Source: Mycolicibacterium brisbanense (lineage in GTDB: Bacteria > Actinomycetota > Actinomycetes > Mycobacteriales > Mycobacteriaceae). From it: a DNA stretch of 64,000 nucleotides. The notes below the pieces were generated by a model that saw nothing but the letters and a program-made list of their open reading frames with translations, did no database searches and was not told the origin of the DNA. Positions within the stretch are counted from its first letter, which is position 1. The number at the start of each line of letters is the position of its first letter. Made by a program: the position numbers and the translations under genes. Positions 1 to 8,994 of this stretch are shown here, in pieces. The stretch covers positions 62,001-126,000 of the forward strand of contig NZ_BCSX01000064.1 of assembly GCF_001570425.1 (NCBI RefSeq). Reading direction: 5' to 3'.

Positions 1-20
1 CTCCATTTAAGGATGCTGCG

Positions 21-1037
21 ATGCCGATCCACACAGTCCTTGGCCCGATTGAACCGTCCGAGTTGGGCGAGACCAGCATGCACGAGCACCTGCTGATCGA
101 CGGCCGTGTCTGGTACGAGCCAGCACGTGAACCTGTGCCGGACCCACCGGCGGTCAGTCTTGAAAGCTTGGGCTTCGTGCACTGGAACCTGGTCAGCCTC
201 GAGGACAATCTTCTGATCGACGACGTCGATCTTGTTGTGCGCGAGCTCGATTACCTCTCCGCCGTGCCGAACGCCGGTATCGTCGACCTCACCAACGTCG
301 GCCTCGGCCGTCGGATCGAAGACCTCGCGACAATATCCAAACGCGCAGGCGTCCACGTGATGAGCGGGTGTGGCTTCTACATCCACAACTCACATCCCGA
401 CTACGTCGGAGAGTCCACCGTGGACCAACTTGCCGAACTCCTGATCATGGAGCTTCGCGAGGGCGTGGATGGCACCGGGATCAAGGCGGCGCTCATCGGC
501 GAGATCGGTACCAGTTCACCGGTGACCGACCGGGAAAAGAAGGTGCTCACGGCAGCCGGAATAGCCGCGGTGGAGACGCAGGCATCGGTGAGCATTCATC
601 TTGAGCCGCGTGGCGCGGAGGCGCTGAACGTCCTGGAAATCCTGCTGGCTCAGGGTATGTCGACCGATCGGGTGATCATGGGTCACCTCGATGAACACCT
701 CGACCGCGGGTACCACGCCGATGTTGCGCAGTCGGGAGTGGCCATGGCCTTCGACACATTCGGCTCGGATTTCTATTTCAGCGGATTGTTCAAAGATCCG
801 ACCGACCTCGAACGCATCGATCACCTCCTGCCCCTGTTGCACGAAGGTCACGCCGGGCAGATCGTGCTGGCATGTGACGTATGGACCAAAGCGAATCTCA
901 AGAACTACGGCGGTTATGGATACGACCACCTGCATCGCCGCATCTTGCCGCTACTGCGTGACGAACACGGGGTCGACGACGACACCATCGCGCAAATGAT
1001 GGTCGAAAATCCCCGCCGATTGCTTGATCGGCCTTGA
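21..1037 (+). CDS. Phosphotriesterase-family metal-dependent hydrolase
   Basis: 338-aa member of the amidohydrolase superfamily, phosphotriesterase (PTE/PHP/PTER) branch. The N-terminal HxH metal pair is visible as MHEHLL (H21, H23). H193 (SIHLEP), H222 (GHLDEH) and D286 (ACDVW) complete a binuclear site. The bridging position reads LIGEIG (E161), as in the PHP/PTER type, not the carboxylated lysine of true phosphotriesterases, so paraoxonase activity should not be assumed. Known members hydrolyse lactones, esters or N-acyl amides (mammalian PTER acts on N-acetyltaurine). An AAGGA ribosome site lies 7 nt before the ATG. The gene is 25 bp upstream of a glutamine-synthetase-like ligase and an amino-acid permease, so an amide or carbamate substrate linked to amine catabolism is the best inference. 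The exact substrate is unknown. Confidence 0.85.
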   Translation: MPIHTVLGPIEPSELGETSMHEHLLIDGRVWYEPAREPVPDPPAVSLESLGFVHWNLVSLEDNLLIDDVDLVVRELDYLSAVPNAGIVDLTNVGLGRRIEDLATISKRAGVHVMSGCGFYIHNSHPDYVGESTVDQLAELLIMELREGVDGTGIKAALIGEIGTSSPVTDREKKVLTAAGIAAVETQASVSIHLEPRGAEALNVLEILLAQGMSTDRVIMGHLDEHLDRGYHADVAQSGVAMAFDTFGSDFYFSGLFKDPTDLERIDHLLPLLHEGHAGQIVLACDVWTKANLKNYGGYGYDHLHRRILPLLRDEHGVDDDTIAQMMVENPRRLLDRP

Positions 1038-1062
1038 GCCCGTCGATTCAGAGGAAAATCAG

Positions 1063-2382
1063 TTGTCCACAATGTATGCCGAGTCGGTGACCGCCGACGT
1101 CGTGAACGGCCTTCCGGCCGACGCACATTCAGTAGTTCCGTTGTTCCCGGATATCCACGGAAACCTTCGTGGCAAGCTCGTGGAGCCCAGAGTGATCAGC
1201 ACGGCCGAGGCGCTCAACGAGGGAATTCCGACAACCGATCTGCTGCTGGCGGTCGATCCCCTCGATGAGCCGATCACCACGCTGGCCACCATGGGTCTCA
1301 GGGGTGGAGCAAAAGACCTGCTGCTGCGTCCCGATCTCAGCACGCTGCGTCCGATGCCGTGGTTCCCGGCCGCATATCTGCTGCTGGGTGATCTCTACGA
1401 AACCGGTGGTGCGCCGTGTGCGGTCAGTCCTCGTCAGGTTCTGCGTAACGCACTCGGTGCGCTGTCCAGCCATGGACTGCAGATGAAGGCGGCCTTCGAA
1501 TTCGAGTTCCGATTGTTCCGGGAAGGGACGTGGGAGCCCGCGACTGTGGGCTTGAGTTACAGTCCGCTCACCCTGTCTCACGTTACCGAGTTCATCGGCA
1601 CCCTCAGGCGATACGCCGACGACCTGCGGCTTGGTTTGTCGGTGGTGCACAGCGAGGGCGCGCCGGGGCTCATCGAGGTCAACGTCGATCCACAGGACGG
1701 TTTGGCTGCTGCCGACACTGCGGCGCTGCTGCGACTCGCTGCAACAGAGGCCGCTCGCCGACACGGCCTTTGCGCGAACTTCATGGCGAAACCTGTCGCT
1801 CACGAGGAGGGTTCGAGCGCGCATGTGCACTTCTCGATGTGGGACGAAGGCGGAGAGAACGCATTGGGTTCGGCTGCACGGAACCCGGACGACGAATTCT
1901 ACCGGCGCGCAGCGTGGGGGATGCTCACTCATCTTCCGGCGCTGAGCCTCATCTACAACCCCACGATCAATTCCTACAAACGGCTTGTGCCGGGCTTTTT
2001 CGCTCCGGTCAGCGCGGCGTGCGGGCCCGACGACCGTTCCTTTGCCTTGCGCGCGTTGTTGAAGACCCCGACGTCGAGCAGATTTGAACTGCGTCGTCCC
2101 GGCGCTGACTGTAACCCTTACCTGACCTTGGCGGCCATCGCGGCGTCGGTGCATCTGGGCTTGACCGACCAATCTGTGCCGGACCGGAGTCACATCGACC
2201 GGCACGACGGTGCCCTGCCCGCCAACCTCGCGGGTGCGATCAGCGAATTCCGCAGGCGGGATGAGCGTTTGGACACTGTTCTCGGTGCAGAGTTCTGTGC
2301 ACATTACCTGCAGACGCGTGAATGGGAGCTGCACGCGTGGCAGAACGCTGTCAGCGAATGGGAGCGGCAGCGCTATGCCTGA
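1063..2382 (+). CDS. Glutamine synthetase-like ligase (gamma-glutamylamide synthetase type)
   Basis: About 439 aa, the size of the GlnA/PuuA/IpuC superfamily. Visible are the catalytic E-x-E (FEFEF near residue 146), the GSSAHVHF loop, the NSYKRLVPG segment and a C-terminal RFELRRPGADCNPYL block that matches the glutamate/ammonium-site region of glutamine synthetases. Housekeeping GlnA is not usually encoded beside a hydrolase and permease. This subfamily more often joins glutamate to an amine (polyamine, isopropylamine, ethanolamine) using ATP. TTG at 1063 is preferred because a GAGGAA site ends 6 nt upstream; ATG 1072 is the alternative. The stop overlaps the start of the next permease by 8 bp (ATGCCTGA), showing translational coupling. 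Its amine is not identifiable from sequence. Confidence 0.85.
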   Translation: MSTMYAESVTADVVNGLPADAHSVVPLFPDIHGNLRGKLVEPRVISTAEALNEGIPTTDLLLAVDPLDEPITTLATMGLRGGAKDLLLRPDLSTLRPMPWFPAAYLLLGDLYETGGAPCAVSPRQVLRNALGALSSHGLQMKAAFEFEFRLFREGTWEPATVGLSYSPLTLSHVTEFIGTLRRYADDLRLGLSVVHSEGAPGLIEVNVDPQDGLAAADTAALLRLAATEAARRHGLCANFMAKPVAHEEGSSAHVHFSMWDEGGENALGSAARNPDDEFYRRAAWGMLTHLPALSLIYNPTINSYKRLVPGFFAPVSAACGPDDRSFALRALLKTPTSSRFELRRPGADCNPYLTLAAIAASVHLGLTDQSVPDRSHIDRHDGALPANLAGAISEFRRRDERLDTVLGAEFCAHYLQTREWELHAWQNAVSEWERQRYA

Positions 2383-3784
2383 CCGCTTGTCGAAGAAAAC
2401 ATCGGAGGTCACGCCGAAAGCCGAGCGTTATGAGCAGGAACTGAGTCGCAGCCTCGGTCTGTGGGGCAATGTCGCGTTGTGCGTCGCTGCCATCACGCCT
2501 GCGGTTGGCGTCTTCGCCATCGCTCCGATCCTGCTCAACATGGCGGGGACCGGCGCGGTCTGGGCGTTGGTGATCGCCGGCATCTTGGGGCTGTCGATGG
2601 CTGCGTGTTACGGGGAGCTGGGCAGCGCCTATCCCATAGCCGGTGGTGATTATTCCATCGTCTCGCGTACGCTCGGCAACGCGGCAGGATTCGTGTCCCT
2701 GGTCTTCACCGGACCGGTGTGTGCCTTCCTGATTCCTGCGGTGGTCGCTCTGACCATCGCCACCTACCTCAACGTCGTCATCCCGTTGGATGCTCGTTGG
2801 GTCGGCGCGGCGGTGATCGCTGTCGGTACCGTGGTCGCCATCCTCGGCGTCCGGTTGAGCGCCCGTCTGGTGGGTCTGTTGCTTGCGGTCGAACTGCTTG
2901 TCGTCGTGTTCGTCACTGCGCTTGGATTCGTCAAGACTCAGCACTCACTGGCAGAGGTGCTGACGCCTACCGTGTTCGGCCCCGACGGTGCTCAGGCTTT
3001 GGCGGTCGGTGCTCTTCTCGCGGCAGTGGCTGTTGCTGCCTTTACATACAACGGTTTTCAAGGCGCTCTGTTGTTCTCCGAGGAAACATCGGGTGGCGGC
3101 CGCAATATTGCTCGCTCCGTGTTCATCTCGTTGGCCGTCGCAGTGTCTTTCGGTGTCATACCTGTCCTCGGTGGGCTCCTGGGTGCCCGGTCGCTTGCCG
3201 AATTCACCATGTCACCCACACCGTGGCAGCAGTTCCTCACCGATACCGGAGGCGCATCGTTCAATACGATTGTCAGCCTTGGGATCGCGCTTGCGGTGAC
3301 GAACGGGGTCATGGCGCTGACCCCGTACTTCGCCCGCGTGATCTACAGCTCGGGCCGCGACATGATGTGGCCCGCGCCGATCAGCCGGGCTCTTGCCAAG
3401 GTGCACCCGCGATTCGAAACACCCTGGTTGGCAACGCTTGTGATCGGCGTGGCAGGCGTGATCTTGATACTCACGACGGATGTCGAAGCCATGGCGACTG
3501 TCATCGGTACGGTTATCGCCCTGGAGATGATCCTGGTAGCGCTGTCATCGATCGTCAGCAGGGTTCGTTTCCCCGGGTTGATCCGTCCATATCGGATGCC
3601 GCTGTGGCCGGCGGCGCCGGTGTCCGCGATCGCGCTGGCCATCGTGGTTCTTGTCGAGCAGTCGTACACGGATCAGCTCACAGCGCTCGTCATAGTCGTG
3701 ACGTCTCTGTTGTATTACGCCTGCTATCTGCGGCCCCGCAAGGCCACCCACATGAAGATGCTCGATCCGGCCGAGTCTGATTAG
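2375..3784 (+). CDS. APC-family amino acid/polyamine permease
   Basis: 469-aa polytopic membrane protein with about 12 hydrophobic segments. The N-terminal signature (LSRSLGLWGNVALCVAAITP) and the following glycine-rich first helix are typical of amino acid/polyamine/organocation transporters. It is translationally coupled to the glutamine-synthetase-like gene, starting inside the end of that reading frame. It probably imports the amine or amino-acid-like substrate that the ligase and phosphotriesterase-family hydrolase process. Helix count and family are read from sequence; substrate is inference. The GntR regulator begins 11 bp downstream, so all four genes probably form one transcript. Confidence 0.87.
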   Translation: MPDRLSKKTSEVTPKAERYEQELSRSLGLWGNVALCVAAITPAVGVFAIAPILLNMAGTGAVWALVIAGILGLSMAACYGELGSAYPIAGGDYSIVSRTLGNAAGFVSLVFTGPVCAFLIPAVVALTIATYLNVVIPLDARWVGAAVIAVGTVVAILGVRLSARLVGLLLAVELLVVVFVTALGFVKTQHSLAEVLTPTVFGPDGAQALAVGALLAAVAVAAFTYNGFQGALLFSEETSGGGRNIARSVFISLAVAVSFGVIPVLGGLLGARSLAEFTMSPTPWQQFLTDTGGASFNTIVSLGIALAVTNGVMALTPYFARVIYSSGRDMMWPAPISRALAKVHPRFETPWLATLVIGVAGVILILTTDVEAMATVIGTVIALEMILVALSSIVSRVRFPGLIRPYRMPLWPAAPVSAIALAIVVLVEQSYTDQLTALVIVVTSLLYYACYLRPRKATHMKMLDPAESD

Positions 3785-3795
3785 GGAGTCGATCG

Positions 3796-4638
3796 ATGAT
3801 GTCGGGCGGTGTCGGCTGGGTAGCATTGTGCGATGAGCCATCGGAGGCGAGCGGGTCAGCTGAGAGCATGAGTCTGCTGATCAGTGGGATATCGAGCGGG
3901 GCGGTTTCCCTGCCCCCGTCCCATGTGGACGTAAATCGGTACGTGGCCGACCTCGTTCGCAGGGAGATCCGCCTTGGCCTGCTACCGCCCGGCTCGGCGC
4001 TGCCCTCCGAGCGTGACTTTGCCGAGATGCTCGGTGTGGGCCGAACTCCTGTTCAACTGGCTTTCCGCCAGCTGCACTCAGAAGGGCTCATCGAGCGCCG
4101 TCGTGGCCGCAACGGCGGCGCGTTCGTTCGCGGTGCGGGCGAAGACGAATCGCGGTTTCACGACGTGATCATGGAAGCCATCGAGAACCGCGACGAGATA
4201 CGGCTGGCGATGGAGTACCGCTGCCTCGTGGAGCCCGCAGTGTCACGGCTGGCAAGTGAAAGACGCACCGCGACAGAGCTCAACGAGTTGGAGGCCGCGC
4301 ATGCGTTGCTGAAGGAGGCGTCTGACGATGCGTCCTTCATGAGAAGTGACGCCGTCTTTCACCTCACCCTGGCTCACATCACCGCGAACCCGTTCTTGAT
4401 TCGCGGCATCGAAGAGTCCCGACAGTGTTGCCATCCCGCGCTGGCCCTCCTGCCCGAAGGCGGCACATTCCACGAGGCCACCATCGTGGAGCATCAGGAG
4501 GTTTTGGAGGCAGTGCATGCGCGGAAACCCGATGAAGCCGAGCGCGCGATGAGCGCCCATGTTCAACGCAGCATGTGGAGCGTGCAGAAGTTGCTCGCGA
4601 CGCTCAAGGATCGGCACGCCGAGTCTTCGGTGGGCTGA
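3796..4638 (+). CDS. GntR/FCD-family transcriptional regulator
   Basis: 280 aa from the ATG chosen because AGGGAG (3783-3788) lies 7 nt upstream; an in-frame ATG at 3868 would give 256 aa. An N-terminal winged helix (GSALPSERDFAEMLGVGRTP, then RQLHSEGLIERRRG) is followed by an all-helical FCD-type effector domain with FMRSDAVFHLTLAHITANP. It is the last gene of the hydrolase/ligase/permease operon and presumably a ligand-responsive local regulator, most often a repressor in this family. Convergent with the TetR gene on the other strand, 15 bp away. Confidence 0.88.
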   Translation: MMSGGVGWVALCDEPSEASGSAESMSLLISGISSGAVSLPPSHVDVNRYVADLVRREIRLGLLPPGSALPSERDFAEMLGVGRTPVQLAFRQLHSEGLIERRRGRNGGAFVRGAGEDESRFHDVIMEAIENRDEIRLAMEYRCLVEPAVSRLASERRTATELNELEAAHALLKEASDDASFMRSDAVFHLTLAHITANPFLIRGIEESRQCCHPALALLPEGGTFHEATIVEHQEVLEAVHARKPDEAERAMSAHVQRSMWSVQKLLATLKDRHAESSVG

Positions 4639-4653
4639 TGACTGCTCTCGGTG

Positions 4654-5313
4654 TTACTCGCCGGAGTAACCGGCGAAGTAATCGATGAGCATTCTCCTGG
4701 CCTCCGCGATGGTGGCCGGATCGCCTTCGGCGTGGTCGGTGAACGCCAGCTGGAACAGACGTTCCACGGCGTGCATGGCAACTCTGCACTGCAACTCGGT
4801 CAGTGAGTCGAACAGTGGTGTGTGCCTTCGGAACTCGGCCAGCACAATGGCGGCGAAATCGTTTATCGCCAGGTGATCCAGCTGTCTCACGCGGTGGGTC
4901 AAGTTTTGGCGGACCCACAGCTCTCGGATCAATGGAATGCGGTGCTCGGCGGTGTAGAAGTCGATGACGGCATCGACGATCTCGATCCATCGGTTGCCGG
5001 GCCGGCTGCGAAGTGCTTTCTCGAAGGCGGCAGCCGACTGTTGGATGCGCTGGTATGAGAGTTCGTCGAGCACCCGCTCCGGCGTCTCGAAGAATGCGTA
5101 GAACGAACCGCGGCTGATGCCCGACCGGTCCAGCAGCAGGGTGGGGGATCCGACGACGGCTTCATAGCCGACCTCTTCGACCAGTTCGGCCGCCGTGTCG
5201 AGAATCCGCTGGATCATCGCCCTGGACCGTTCCTGAAGCGGCCGCTTTCGTAGTCCGCCGGCAAGTTCGTGGTGCCAGGCGGTGCTGACCGCCGGACTCA
5301 CGGACTGTGTCAC
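4654..5313 (-). CDS. TetR-family transcriptional regulator
   Basis: 219 aa. The N-terminal helix-turn-helix (residues about 30-80) shows QERSRAMIQRILDTAAELVEE and RSGISRGSFYAFFETPERVL, the classical TetR fold. The C-terminal ligand domain is not assignable to a substrate. It is divergent from the reductase-flavodoxin-permease-P450-cupin operon, and a perfect 18-bp palindrome lies in the shared intergenic region. It probably represses that operon and responds to the P450 substrate or a related metabolite. Confidence 0.87.
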   Translation of the reverse strand: MTQSVSPAVSTAWHHELAGGLRKRPLQERSRAMIQRILDTAAELVEEVGYEAVVGSPTLLLDRSGISRGSFYAFFETPERVLDELSYQRIQQSAAAFEKALRSRPGNRWIEIVDAVIDFYTAEHRIPLIRELWVRQNLTHRVRQLDHLAINDFAAIVLAEFRRHTPLFDSLTELQCRVAMHAVERLFQLAFTDHAEGDPATIAEARRMLIDYFAGYSGE

Positions 5314-5504
5314 GTGTTCCCCCGTTCTTGGCTTTCGCGCGCCGGAGTGGCGCTTGTAACGCGAGTGTAACTGGGTCGCGATCTCAGTCGTGTTACCGGT
5401 GAGTGGGCAGGGTGTCGCTACTGGAAACTACTGGTGCCCAATTGCCTCAAAAGCGGCCGCACATCTATGGACATGTGGAGGCGACGGGCCTATATTCGAC
5501 AGAT

Positions 5505-5522
5505 ACGCGACTCTAGTCGCGT
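5505..5522. promoter_or_regulatory. Candidate TetR operator (perfect palindrome)
   Basis: ACGCGACT-CT-AGTCGCGT: 8-bp perfect arms around 2 bp, in the 265-bp divergent region between the tetR gene and the reductase gene, 56 bp before the reductase ATG. The half-sequence CTCTAGTC is repeated 12 bp further on (5511-5518 and 5523-5530). Symmetry, length and position fit a TetR-family operator. Binding is inferred. Confidence 0.55.
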
Positions 5523-5578
5523 CTCTAGTCTAAAACTTGGATCGGCTTTCTTCTGCCGCTCTCCCTGAGGTGAATCAA

Positions 5579-6901
5579 ATGTATGACGCCACCCTTGCTG
5601 CCGCCCCCGCGGCAAACCTGATCCGTCCGACAATCGCGGTCGTCGGCAGCGGGCCTTCGGGCTGCTACGTCGCTCAGTTCCTGGCCAAACAGTGGCCCGA
5701 TGCCGAGATTGCCATCTTTGAATCGCTGCCGGCCCCGTACGGCCTCATCCGCTACGGCGTCGCCGCCGACCATCAGGGCGCGAAAGGGGTGGCGCGGCAG
5801 TTCGATCGGATGTTCACCAAGGGCGGGGTGCGGTTCGTCGGCAACGTGTCGGTCGGGCGCGATATCGAATTCGATCAGTTGGCGAGCAACTTCGACATCG
5901 TTGTCCTTGCTACCGGCCTGCCGGAGGACCGGAAGTTGGACATCCCCCAGGAGTCGGCGACCCGTGTGATCGGTGCGGGAGCTCTTATACGGGCGCTCAA
6001 CGGTTTTCCGGCCCGGACGCTACTCCGACACCAGGCCGGTGCGCACGTGCCACTGGGCCGCCGCTTGGCGGTCGTCGGGATGGGAAACGTAGCCGTCGAC
6101 GTGGTGCGGTTGCTGTCGAAAAATCATGACGGCTTCGTCGGATCCGACATCGACGACGAGATGCTGAGGGAACTGCGTCCGGAGCCGCCCGAGTCCATCG
6201 ACGTCATCAGCCGATCGGCGGTGACCGAGGCCAAATGCGACCTCGCGATGCTGCGCGAGGTTGTGTCGTTGAGCCACGTCGAGATCGTGGTAACCGGGCT
6301 TCGCGACAACGACGGCGGACCGATCGCAGATCTGTTGCGCCCGTACACGTATGCAACATCTGCAACGGCGCCGGATCTCGGCGCCCAGCATACGCGATTG
6401 CGACTGCACTTCGGCGTCGCGCCTGAACGTATCGAGAACAGCCACGGCTGCACGCTCCTACGAGCCCGGAGGCAGTACGGTGACCGCCAACCGGTGACCT
6501 TCGCCGCCGACACGGTGATCACCGCAGTCGGATTCACCGGGGGACCATCAGACGACCGGTCCTGTCCGTCGTCGGCCTGGTCTGGTCCGCATGTCTACCG
6601 CGTCGGCTGGCTGCGTCGCGGACCGAAAGGGACGATCCCGGAGAACCGCAAGGATGCGCAGCAGGTTGTCGACGCCATCGTCAACGACGTGTCCTCCGGG
6701 CGAATCGCCCTGGGCAGACCGGGTTTCGATGCCGTTGCTCCGCGGCTCGACGGTCAGGTGGTCAACTTCGCCGGCTGGCAACGCATCGAAATGCACGAGC
6801 GGCAGGCGGCCCACACAGACCGCTGCCGCCGCAAGATCATCGACATCGACACCATGCTCTCCATCGCGACTTCCGGCGAGAAGTCGGCCACCACAACGTA
6901 A
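5579..6901 (+). CDS. FprA-like NADPH-ferredoxin/adrenodoxin-type reductase
   Basis: 440-aa flavoprotein of the adrenodoxin-reductase/mycobacterial FprA type. The FAD-binding GSGPSG motif follows IAVVG near residue 20, then PYGLIRYGVAADHQ, a hallmark of FprA. The NADPH site is seen as VVGMGNVAVDVVRLL. C-terminal TVITAVGF and GWLRRGPKGTIPENRKDA are also family signatures. It should move electrons from NAD(P)H through FAD to the small electron carrier encoded next, a flavodoxin, and on to the P450. The ATG at 5579 is preferred over upstream 5537 because GAGGTG lies just ahead and homology begins there. First gene of a co-directional set of five. Confidence 0.87.
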   Translation: MYDATLAAAPAANLIRPTIAVVGSGPSGCYVAQFLAKQWPDAEIAIFESLPAPYGLIRYGVAADHQGAKGVARQFDRMFTKGGVRFVGNVSVGRDIEFDQLASNFDIVVLATGLPEDRKLDIPQESATRVIGAGALIRALNGFPARTLLRHQAGAHVPLGRRLAVVGMGNVAVDVVRLLSKNHDGFVGSDIDDEMLRELRPEPPESIDVISRSAVTEAKCDLAMLREVVSLSHVEIVVTGLRDNDGGPIADLLRPYTYATSATAPDLGAQHTRLRLHFGVAPERIENSHGCTLLRARRQYGDRQPVTFAADTVITAVGFTGGPSDDRSCPSSAWSGPHVYRVGWLRRGPKGTIPENRKDAQQVVDAIVNDVSSGRIALGRPGFDAVAPRLDGQVVNFAGWQRIEMHERQAAHTDRCRRKIIDIDTMLSIATSGEKSATTT

Positions 6902-6941
6902 ATCGAGTCAATTCTCAGACATTCAGCAGAAAGGCTGGCAA

Positions 6942-7394
6942 GTGGACACAGTGACGATCCTCTATGGTACGGAATCGGGCAACTCCGAAATGGTCGCCGA
7001 TGACGTCTGTACCGCCCTGGAGCGCACCGGCATCAAGAGCGAGGTCTTCGACATGGAGACCTACGATGTCGCCGATCTCGGTGCGCAGAAGCTGGTCATC
7101 GTCGTCTCCTCGACATACGGCGAGGGCGATCTGCCTCAAACGGCGTTGCCCTTCTTCGATGCGCTCAACGAGCTTCGACCTGACCTCTCGTCGATGCGGT
7201 TCGCCGCATTCGGCCTGGGCGACAGCACCTACGAGACGTATAACCGTGGTATCGCACGGTTGGTCGCTGCCTTCACAGATCTCGGTGCCACCCAGGTAGG
7301 AGAGACGGGGCACCACGACGCAGACAGCGGACTCGATGCATCTGAGGTCGCCGCCACCTGGCTGACCACAATCTTCGCTGCCGCAACCGCCTAG
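6942..7394 (+). CDS. Flavodoxin (FMN electron carrier), probable P450 partner
   Basis: 150 aa. FMN-phosphate loop YGTESGNSE near the N-terminus, then SSTYGEGDLPQTA and FGLGDSTYETYNRG, the two flavin-stacking loops of flavodoxins and of cytochrome P450 reductase/sulfite reductase FMN domains. GTG 6942 is chosen because AGAAAGG ends 7 nt upstream; no closer ATG is in frame. Lying between the FprA-like reductase and a P450, it is the likely direct electron donor to the P450. This replaces the usual [2Fe-2S] or [3Fe-4S] ferredoxin, a rare arrangement known from the cineole-oxidising P450cin/cindoxin system. Confidence 0.85.
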   Translation: MDTVTILYGTESGNSEMVADDVCTALERTGIKSEVFDMETYDVADLGAQKLVIVVSSTYGEGDLPQTALPFFDALNELRPDLSSMRFAAFGLGDSTYETYNRGIARLVAAFTDLGATQVGETGHHDADSGLDASEVAATWLTTIFAAATA

Positions 7395-7441
7395 ACCACG
7401 GAGCCCACACACTCAACGTCCACACCGACCCAAGGACCCAC

Positions 7442-8950
7442 ATGTCATCTGACGCCGCCGCTGCCAGCCCGCGCATCACAACTGCCCAACCCGACTCAGG
7501 CACCGAACTCTCCGGGCGTATGGGAGCCACCTCCCTCATGCTCACCGTGCTGGCGTTCTCCGCGCCGATCGCCGCCGTCGCCGGTTTCATCCCGTTCTGC
7601 ATTCAATTCGGTGGTCCCGGCGCGAGTTTCATCTTCGCCGTCGCGACAGTTAGCCTGCTGCTGTTCGCCGTCGGCTATGTCACCATGACCAAACACCTGC
7701 CCAGACCGGGATCGTTCTACGCATTCATCACCGCCGGCTTGGGCAAGGTCACCGGCCTCGGCTCGGCCTTCTTGGCGGTCGTGTCCTACGTTCTCATGCT
7801 CGGCGGCTGTTTCCCCTTCATCGGCATGACTCTGACTGAACTGATCAGCAGCATGGGCGGACCCGAGACACCGTGGTGGCTGTGGACGATCATCGCCTGG
7901 ACCATCGTCAGCGTCCTCTGTTACTTCCACATCGAGTTGTCGGCCAAAATCCTCAGTGTTGCCATGGTTTTGGAGGTCACCATCGTCGTGATCTTCAACG
8001 TCGCCGTACTGGTGCATGGCGGCGGACCGCAAGGATTTGCCCTCGCGCCGCTCAACCCCGCCTCCCTGTCGCAGGGCGACGTCGGCATCGGACTGCTCTT
8101 CGCCATCATGATCTTCCTCGGCTTTGAGGCCACCGCAGTATTCCGCGACGAAGTCCGAGATCCGGATACGACCATTCCGCGTGCCACCTACGGCGCGGTT
8201 GCCTTCGTCGGTGTCCTCTACACCGTGTCCTGCTACCTACTCACCACCGCCTACGGATCCAACGCAGTCCAGGCCGCCACCGACGACCCGAAGATGATGT
8301 TCCCCAGCGCCATCGGTCACCTCGCGGCCGGGTTCTTCACGCAGCTGACCTTCATGATGATCATCACCTCCGAGTTGGCGGCAGCGATCTCCGTGCACAA
8401 CGTGGCATCCCGCTACTTCTACAACCTCGGCCGCGACAAAGCGCTGCCCGCCTTCTTCGCTCACGTCCACCTGCGACACCACTCGCCGGCCCGGGCCTCG
8501 GTCGCCGTGGCAATCGTGGTCGCCGCACTGTTGATCATCCTCGGCATCACCCACCCCGAGGGTGAAGGACTCGATGCGCAACTGTTCGGCCTCGCCACCG
8601 TCGGCATCCTGACCCTGATGGCACTGGTCAGCTTCGCAGTCATCGTGTGGTTCAGCCGCAAGGGGATCCCCGCCGACGCCAACGTCTTCAAGTGCTACGT
8701 CGCACCCGGCCTGGCCACCATCACGCTCGGTGGCACCGTGGTCCTCAGCGTGCTGCACTTCGACCTCGTCGTCGGCGGAGAACCCGGCCAGAACCTCGGA
8801 CTGCTCATCGTGCTGGCCGCCTCGCTGGTGATCGGAGCCGGCTTGGCCCTCTACTTCCGTTCCGCCAAGCCTCGCATCTTCGCCGGGCTCGGCCGGGCCG
8901 ACACCGGAGAAGCCGAGGCGCCCGACGCCGTCATTCCCACCCGCATGTGA
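7442..8950 (+). CDS. APC-family permease
   Basis: 502-aa membrane transporter with about 12 transmembrane helices and the APC-superfamily N-terminus (LSGRMGATSLMLTVLAFSAP). The loop CDS features FLGFEATAVFRDEVRDPDTT, typical of the amino-acid-permease helix 5-6 region, are clear. It lies between flavodoxin and P450 on the same strand and is probably the importer for the P450 substrate, suggesting that the substrate is amino-acid- or amine-like, not a terpene or sterol. It is the second APC permease within 8 kb but is not closely similar to the one at 2375-3784. Confidence 0.86.
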   Translation: MSSDAAAASPRITTAQPDSGTELSGRMGATSLMLTVLAFSAPIAAVAGFIPFCIQFGGPGASFIFAVATVSLLLFAVGYVTMTKHLPRPGSFYAFITAGLGKVTGLGSAFLAVVSYVLMLGGCFPFIGMTLTELISSMGGPETPWWLWTIIAWTIVSVLCYFHIELSAKILSVAMVLEVTIVVIFNVAVLVHGGGPQGFALAPLNPASLSQGDVGIGLLFAIMIFLGFEATAVFRDEVRDPDTTIPRATYGAVAFVGVLYTVSCYLLTTAYGSNAVQAATDDPKMMFPSAIGHLAAGFFTQLTFMMIITSELAAAISVHNVASRYFYNLGRDKALPAFFAHVHLRHHSPARASVAVAIVVAALLIILGITHPEGEGLDAQLFGLATVGILTLMALVSFAVIVWFSRKGIPADANVFKCYVAPGLATITLGGTVVLSVLHFDLVVGGEPGQNLGLLIVLAASLVIGAGLALYFRSAKPRIFAGLGRADTGEAEAPDAVIPTRM

Positions 8951-8994
8951 TCACGAAACATCAAGGAATCCATCATATTTGAAAGGAATTCGGC

